A DNA stretch of 28,177 bases from assembly GCA_028277195.1 (NCBI GenBank), contig JANQGS010000017.1, positions 1 to 28,177 of the forward strand, read 5' to 3'. Shown one piece after another: positions 23,829 to 28,177 of the stretch (position 1 is the first letter of the stretch; the number at the start of each line of letters is the position of its first letter). Position numbers and translations under genes: made by a program. Under the pieces are notes generated by a model. It had not been told where the DNA came from, ran no database searches, and was given only the letters and a program-made list of their open reading frames with translations. This DNA is from Candidatus Gastranaerophilales bacterium. Its GTDB lineage: Bacteria; Cyanobacteriota; Vampirovibrionia; Gastranaerophilales; UBA9971.

Positions 23829-25631
23829 TTATTTTTTCTTTGGCGCAATAATCCTTAAGTGCAATTCCTCAAGCTGCTCACCAGAGGCCTCAGCAGGCGC
23901 TTCGGTCATTAAGCACCTGGCCTGGCTGCTTTTTGGGAAAGCCATGACCTCCCTTATAGAGCCGGCTCCGGCAATTAAAGCAACCAGTCTGTCGAGTCCC
24001 AACGCCAGCCCCCCATGCGGAGGCGCTCCATACTTAAAAGCATTGACCATAAACCCGAATTTTTCCCGGATTTCCTCTTCACCAAGGCCGAGCAGGTTAA
24101 ATACCTTTTTTTGAAGCTCAGGGCTGTGTATCCTTATACTTCCGCCGCCTATTTCACTGCCGTTATAAACAATATCATAGGCTAATGCCCTGCATTTAAG
24201 CGGGTCAGTCTCTAATAAGCCCGCATCTTCAGGGTTTGGGGAGGTAAATGGATGGTGAACAGCCGCCAGGCGGTTTTCTTCCTCTTCCGGTTCAAACATC
24301 GGGAAGTCCACAACCCATAAAAGATGGTGCTTTGAGTTATCTATCAGCCCCAATTTTTCGCCAAAATGCAGTCTCAGCCTGCCAAGAACATCAAACACAA
24401 CTGAATTTTTATCTGCAACAAAAAATACCACATCACCCGGGTTTGCATTCGCCCTTTGCCGGATTTGGCCTATTTCCCGCTCGGTAAGAAATTTCAGAAC
24501 CGGTGATTTTACCGAGCCGTCAAGCCCGTACGTTATCCATGCCAGGCCTTTTGCGCCAAATGAAACAGCAAGGTCCCTTATATCGTCCATTTCCTTCCTG
24601 CTGTATCCCGCAATCCCCGGCACACACAATGCTCTTACCGAGCCGCCCTGTTTAACCCGGTCAGCAAATGCGGTAAATGAGCTGTTTTCCATTATATCGC
24701 TCACATCAAGCAGTTTAAGGCTAAATCTCGTATCCGGCCTGTCAGAGCCGTACGTTTCCATTGCTTCTTTATAGGTTAGCCTTGCGAACGGGGGGGTGAG
24801 CTCTATGTTTGCGCATTTAAAAGCCTCTAAAATAATGCCTTCAGTTATTGCTATCACGTCTTCGCTGTCAACAAAAGACATTTCCAGGTCTACCTGGCTG
24901 AATTCCGGCTGCCTGTCAGCTCGCTGGGCTTCATCCCTGAAGCATTTCGCTATCTGGTAGTACCTCTCTACCCCCGCAACCATTAAAAGCTGCTTAAAAA
25001 TTTGCGGGGACTGCGGCAGGGCAAAAAATTTCCCCGGGTAAATCCTGCTGGGAACAAGGTAATCCCTTGCTCCTTCAGGGGTGGTCCTTATTAATTCCGG
25101 GGTTTCTACCTCGATAAACTCTCGGGAGTTAAGGTAATTCCTTACAGCAGTAACTATATTATGCCTTAAGACCAGGTTATTCATCATTTTTGGCCTTCTT
25201 ATATCAAGATAGCGGTATTTTAAGCGCAAATCCTCGCTGATTTCCTGTTCAGCATCAATTATAAACGGAGGAGTTTCAGCCCTGTTAAGGATTTCCACCG
25301 CATCAGGGTAGATTTCTATATTGCCTGTTTTCAGGCCGGGGTTAAAAGTATCCCCCGGGCGACTGGTAACGGTGCCTGAGGCTGTTATTACGTACTCATC
25401 ACGGATTTGTTCAAGTATTTTGTGGACTTCCGGGTTTTTCTCAGGGTCGGCCACTATCTGGATAACCCCGGTCCTATCCCTGACTTCGGCGAAAATAATG
25501 CCGCCGAGGTCCCTGACCGTAGCGACCCAGCCCGCGATATTAACTTTCTTGCCTATATCTTCTTCTGTTATTTTTGCGCACCAGCGGGTTTTATATTTTG
25601 ATTCAGTTCTATCCTGCATAATTTCCAGCAT
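23829..25631 (-). CDS. aspS: Aspartate-tRNA ligase
   Basis: 600 aa, the bacterial length. N-terminal OB-fold anticodon-binding domain (VNIAGWVATVRDLGGIIFAEVRDRTG), class II motif 2 FRDEAQRADRQPEFSQVDLEMSF, a bacterial GAD insert (~290-420), and motif 3 GLALGLDRLVALIAG (~541-555). I chose the ATG at 25631; the in-frame GTG directly before it and a later ATG at 25619 are alternatives, none with a strong SD. Whether it also charges tRNA-Asn cannot be judged here. It is divergent from the U32 gene and convergent with the TPR gene. Confidence 0.97.
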   Translation of the reverse strand: MLEIMQDRTESKYKTRWCAKITEEDIGKKVNIAGWVATVRDLGGIIFAEVRDRTGVIQIVADPEKNPEVHKILEQIRDEYVITASGTVTSRPGDTFNPGLKTGNIEIYPDAVEILNRAETPPFIIDAEQEISEDLRLKYRYLDIRRPKMMNNLVLRHNIVTAVRNYLNSREFIEVETPELIRTTPEGARDYLVPSRIYPGKFFALPQSPQIFKQLLMVAGVERYYQIAKCFRDEAQRADRQPEFSQVDLEMSFVDSEDVIAITEGIILEAFKCANIELTPPFARLTYKEAMETYGSDRPDTRFSLKLLDVSDIMENSSFTAFADRVKQGGSVRALCVPGIAGYSRKEMDDIRDLAVSFGAKGLAWITYGLDGSVKSPVLKFLTEREIGQIRQRANANPGDVVFFVADKNSVVFDVLGRLRLHFGEKLGLIDNSKHHLLWVVDFPMFEPEEEENRLAAVHHPFTSPNPEDAGLLETDPLKCRALAYDIVYNGSEIGGGSIRIHSPELQKKVFNLLGLGEEEIREKFGFMVNAFKYGAPPHGGLALGLDRLVALIAGAGSIREVMAFPKSSQARCLMTEAPAEASGEQLEELHLRIIAPKKK

Positions 25632-25750
25632 CACCGTTTTTCTCTTTCATTAATAATAACCATATTTTATTAAAAAATTTTACAATAAACTCACGATTTT
25701 AACTATATATTCTAAAAAAGATGACTTATTTGTGTTATTTTAGTGCTGGT

Positions 25751-26995
25751 ATGAAAAAACCAGAACTCTTAATGCCAGCAGGAAATATTGAAAAACTCCG
25801 GTACGCAATAGCTTACGGGGCAGATGCCGTTTACCTGGGCACAACGGATTTCAGCCTCAGAAGCCCGAAATCCGGCAATACAATAACCGATGATAACCTT
25901 AAACACGCCGTGCAAACCGCCCGCAATGCAGGCGCAAAAGCATACGTAACCCTGAACGTGTTCGCCAATAACGAAATAATGGAAAAAATTCCCGCACAAA
26001 TAGAACTGCTACAGGAAGCAAAGCCTGATGCGATTATTTTTGCGGACCCGGGCTTTTATCATATTTTAAGGCAAAAAATGCCCGGTACTCAGCTACATAT
26101 AAGTACCCAGGCTAATGTGCTGAATTATGAATCCGTAAAGTTCTGGCGGGATAAGGGTATCTCCAGGGTAATACTGGCAAGAGAGCTGTCCTTGAGGGAA
26201 ATTGAGCAAATAGCGGTTAAAGTGCCGGATATTGAGCTGGAAGTGCTTGTGCATGGCTCTATGTGCGTTGCATACTCCGGAAGATGCCTGTTGAGCGACT
26301 ATTTAACGAATAATGAACGCAAAGCCAACCAGGGCAACTGTTACCAGCCTTGCAGATGGCAGTATAAGCTCACGGAGACGCGAAAAGACCGGGAATTCGA
26401 AATAACCGAAGATGAGCATGGCACTTATATTCTAAACCCCAAAGACCTTGCCCTGATTGAGTATATACCCGGTTTAATCAATGCGGGCGTGCATTCCTTT
26501 AAGGTGGAAGGCCGCACAAAAAGCGTGTATTACGCCTCACTGGTGGCTAAAACATATAAAACCGCCATAATGGGAGGCTCTCCCGATTTTGAAGAACTGT
26601 TAAACGCAGGTAACAGGGGTTTTTCAACGGGTTTTATCTCTGATAAGCCCGATAGTAGCCATTATAACTATTTTTCCGGGAAAAATGAGTCAAAATCAAT
26701 TTTTCAAGGCCTGGTTCAGGACAAAATTCCGGGCAATAAGTATAAAATACTCGTAAAAAACAGGTTTAAACCCGGGGAAAATACGGATTTTATCACCCCG
26801 CAACAATGCGTGCATGCCAAAATAACCGAAATATTTGATTTAAACGGGGAGAAGATTGAAGTAGCCAACACAAATGACGAAGTTCTGGTAAAATTTGACA
26901 ATGAGCCGGAAAACTGGCAATGGGGAATAATCAGGTGTAAGGAAAATACTGATGCTAAGACTGAGACCCACTTATGCGGTGGAGCGTGTAACTGA
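25751..26995 (+). CDS. trhP: U32 peptidase-family tRNA hydroxylation protein (TrhP-like)
   Basis: About 414 aa from the ATG at 25751, where the family start MKKPELLMPAGNIEKLRYAI begins (an ATG at 25721 is also open). Marks: GADAVYLGTTDFSLRS, ISTQANVLNYESVKFW, and the four-Cys signature in HGSMCVAYSGRCLLSDYL and GNCYQPCRWQY, which holds the Fe-S cluster in this family. Members like YegQ/TrhP form 5-hydroxyuridine at position 34 of tRNA with prephenate, rather than acting as peptidases. The gene overlaps the YqeG-like gene by 44 nt and heads a unit that also holds cysS, in line with a translation role. Confidence 0.87.
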   Translation: MKKPELLMPAGNIEKLRYAIAYGADAVYLGTTDFSLRSPKSGNTITDDNLKHAVQTARNAGAKAYVTLNVFANNEIMEKIPAQIELLQEAKPDAIIFADPGFYHILRQKMPGTQLHISTQANVLNYESVKFWRDKGISRVILARELSLREIEQIAVKVPDIELEVLVHGSMCVAYSGRCLLSDYLTNNERKANQGNCYQPCRWQYKLTETRKDREFEITEDEHGTYILNPKDLALIEYIPGLINAGVHSFKVEGRTKSVYYASLVAKTYKTAIMGGSPDFEELLNAGNRGFSTGFISDKPDSSHYNYFSGKNESKSIFQGLVQDKIPGNKYKILVKNRFKPGENTDFITPQQCVHAKITEIFDLNGEKIEVANTNDEVLVKFDNEPENWQWGIIRCKENTDAKTETHLCGGACN

Positions 26996-27467
26996 TATTA
27001 ATCTTGAGGACCTAAAGGCTGAGAACATAAAGGGCTTGATATTTGACCTTGATAATACGCTCATGCACCCGCAAACAAGCTACTTGCCCGATGATATAGA
27101 GCAATGGCTTGATACGGTAAAAAACGATTTTAAAATAACCATATTGAGCAATAACCCCTATACCCATTACGTAAAAGCCGCCGGCAAGCGGGTTGGCTGC
27201 GTTGCATACGAAAAAGCGGGCAAGCCGAGACGAAAAGCCGCGCTCAAAGCCCTGAAAGACCTTGATTTATTGCCGAACCAGGTGGCAATTATCGGGGACA
27301 GGCCGCTTACCGACATATGGGTGGGACAAAGATTAGGAATGACTACTATCCTGGTTGACCCATTGTTAAAACATAAGGAAATATGGATAATAAAGTATCT
27401 GAGAAAACTCGAAAAAATATTTATCACAAAAGCACTAAGAACATTTTCAGGACAGGATGAGAAATAA
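26952..27467 (+). CDS. yqeG: YqeG-family HAD phosphatase
   Basis: 171 aa. HAD IIIA phosphatase with motif I FDLDNTL, motif II ILSNNP, a Lys region (YEKAGKPRRKAALKAL) and motif III GDRPLTDIWVGQRLGM. The N-terminus LRPTYAVERVTDINLEDLKAENIKG aligns with the family, so the start at 26952 is supported even though it lies 44 nt inside the U32 gene; AAGGA before it serves as SD. Substrate unknown; relatives are widespread in Firmicutes and Cyanobacteria. Confidence 0.9.
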   Translation: MLRLRPTYAVERVTDINLEDLKAENIKGLIFDLDNTLMHPQTSYLPDDIEQWLDTVKNDFKITILSNNPYTHYVKAAGKRVGCVAYEKAGKPRRKAALKALKDLDLLPNQVAIIGDRPLTDIWVGQRLGMTTILVDPLLKHKEIWIIKYLRKLEKIFITKALRTFSGQDEK

Positions 27468-27470
27468 ATA

Positions 27471-28177
27471 ATGAAAATATTTGACACCCAGTCGCAAAAG
27501 TTAAAAGAGTTTGCTCCCATTGAGGATGATAAGGTTAAAATGTATGTTTGCGGGCCAACAGTGTATGACTCCCCACACCTTGGCCATGCAAGATGCTATA
27601 TTACCTGGGATATGGTGTATAAATACCTTAAATTCCGGGGCTATGATGTCACTTACGTCAGGAACATAACTGACGTGGACGACAAAATAATAAACAAAGC
27701 CAGGGAAACCGGTACCCCGGCAGAAGAGATAGCTAATAAATACTATGCCGAGTTTGAGAGGGCTATGGAGGCATTAAACGTAGCAAAGCCTGATATTGAG
27801 CCGAAAGCAACTGAAAATATTAATGAAATGATAGAGATAATCCGGCTTCTGGTTGACAAGGGTTTTGCATATGTTGCAAACGGTGACGTGTATTTTAACG
27901 TTGCGGGCTTTAGTAAGTATGGCAGGCTCTCCAGGCAAAACGTGGAGGAGCTAAAGGCCGGGGCAAGGGTTGAAAAATCCGATATAAAGAAAAACCCCTT
28001 TGATTTTGCGCTGTGGAAAGGGGTAAAGGACGAAGATGAGCTGAGCTGGGAAAGCCCCTGGGGAAGGGGACGGCCCGGATGGCATACTGAGTGCTCGGCA
28101 ATGGTTAAAAAATACCTCGGGGAAACAATCGACATTCACGCAGGGGAATATGACCTTATTTTCCCGCACCATGAAAA
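27471..28177 (+). CDS. cysS: Cysteine-tRNA ligase, 3' truncated by window
   Basis: 235 codons are visible. Class I synthetase: C27 in MYVCGPTVYD is a zinc ligand, HLGH (36-39) is the HIGH motif, C208 in GWHTECSAM and H233 in FPHHE are further zinc ligands. Also NITDVDDKI and FDFALWKG. The ATG lies 3 nt after the YqeG-like gene stop, so it belongs to that operon. The KMSKS loop and anticodon domain lie beyond the window edge. Confidence 0.96.
   Translation, partial: MKIFDTQSQKLKEFAPIEDDKVKMYVCGPTVYDSPHLGHARCYITWDMVYKYLKFRGYDVTYVRNITDVDDKIINKARETGTPAEEIANKYYAEFERAMEALNVAKPDIEPKATENINEMIEIIRLLVDKGFAYVANGDVYFNVAGFSKYGRLSRQNVEELKAGARVEKSDIKKNPFDFALWKGVKDEDELSWESPWGRGRPGWHTECSAMVKKYLGETIDIHAGEYDLIFPHHE

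Overview
The window looks like the chromosome of an AT-leaning, Gram-negative-type bacterium that I would place near the non-photosynthetic relatives of Cyanobacteria (Melainabacteria/Vampirovibrionia or Margulisbacteria). This is inference. The grounds are a GyrA tail with the FERQxRATRGKxG-type box I associate with cyanobacterial GyrA, an RlpA with a cyanobacteria-like extra N-terminal domain, and a YqeG-type HAD phosphatase. No phage, transposase, CRISPR, rRNA or tRNA gene was found. Coding density is high, with short gaps, several stop/start overlaps and many strand switches.

Layout. (1) 29-3210, minus strand: secreted OB-fold-like protein, trpC, a GspE-N/MshEN-like protein and a B12-type radical SAM protein, packed 2-5 nt apart. 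(2) 3318-3862, minus: two small unknown overlapping genes. (3) 3934-8918, minus: YkgJ-type Cys-cluster protein, SIMPL protein, nagA and gyrA, with a probable terminator behind gyrA. (4) 9041-10246, plus: a soluble protein with three EF-hands and a long coiled coil. It is followed by a 317-nt gene-free stretch holding a mini-ORF with a perfect Shine-Dalgarno (SD) sequence, alternative hairpins, an intrinsic terminator and then a fresh promoter. (5) 10564-11972, plus: a divergent PxpA/YcsF protein overlapping purN, which itself overlaps dnaA tail to tail by 44 nt. (6) 11929-14306, minus: dnaA, then a secreted metallophosphoesterase-fold protein that has lost several metal ligands. (7) 14337-16812, plus: glcD and glcF; glcF carries an in-frame palindromic repeat. 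(8) 16839-18565, minus: hpf and a GT4 glycosyltransferase. (9) 18700-20872, plus: a HEAT-repeat protein and rlpA. (10) 20883-22912, minus: a MEMO/LigB-like protein translationally coupled to an FAD oxidoreductase. (11) 23036-23824, plus: a TPR protein. (12) 23829-25631, minus: aspS. (13) 25751-28177, plus: U32 peptidase-family (TrhP-like) protein, YqeG-like HAD phosphatase and cysS, the last cut by the window edge.

Most genes are housekeeping: replication (gyrA, dnaA), translation (aspS, cysS, hpf, tRNA modification), purine and tryptophan synthesis, amino-sugar turnover, 2-hydroxyacid oxidation and envelope maintenance. I see no obvious new multi-gene defence or secretion system. The points most worth a second look are the structured RNA region after the EF-hand gene, the repeat inside glcF, a Lys in the DnaA-box-reading signature of DnaA, the degenerate metallophosphoesterase, the orphan PxpA variant, and an 11-bp perfect inverted repeat running into the rlpA start codon.
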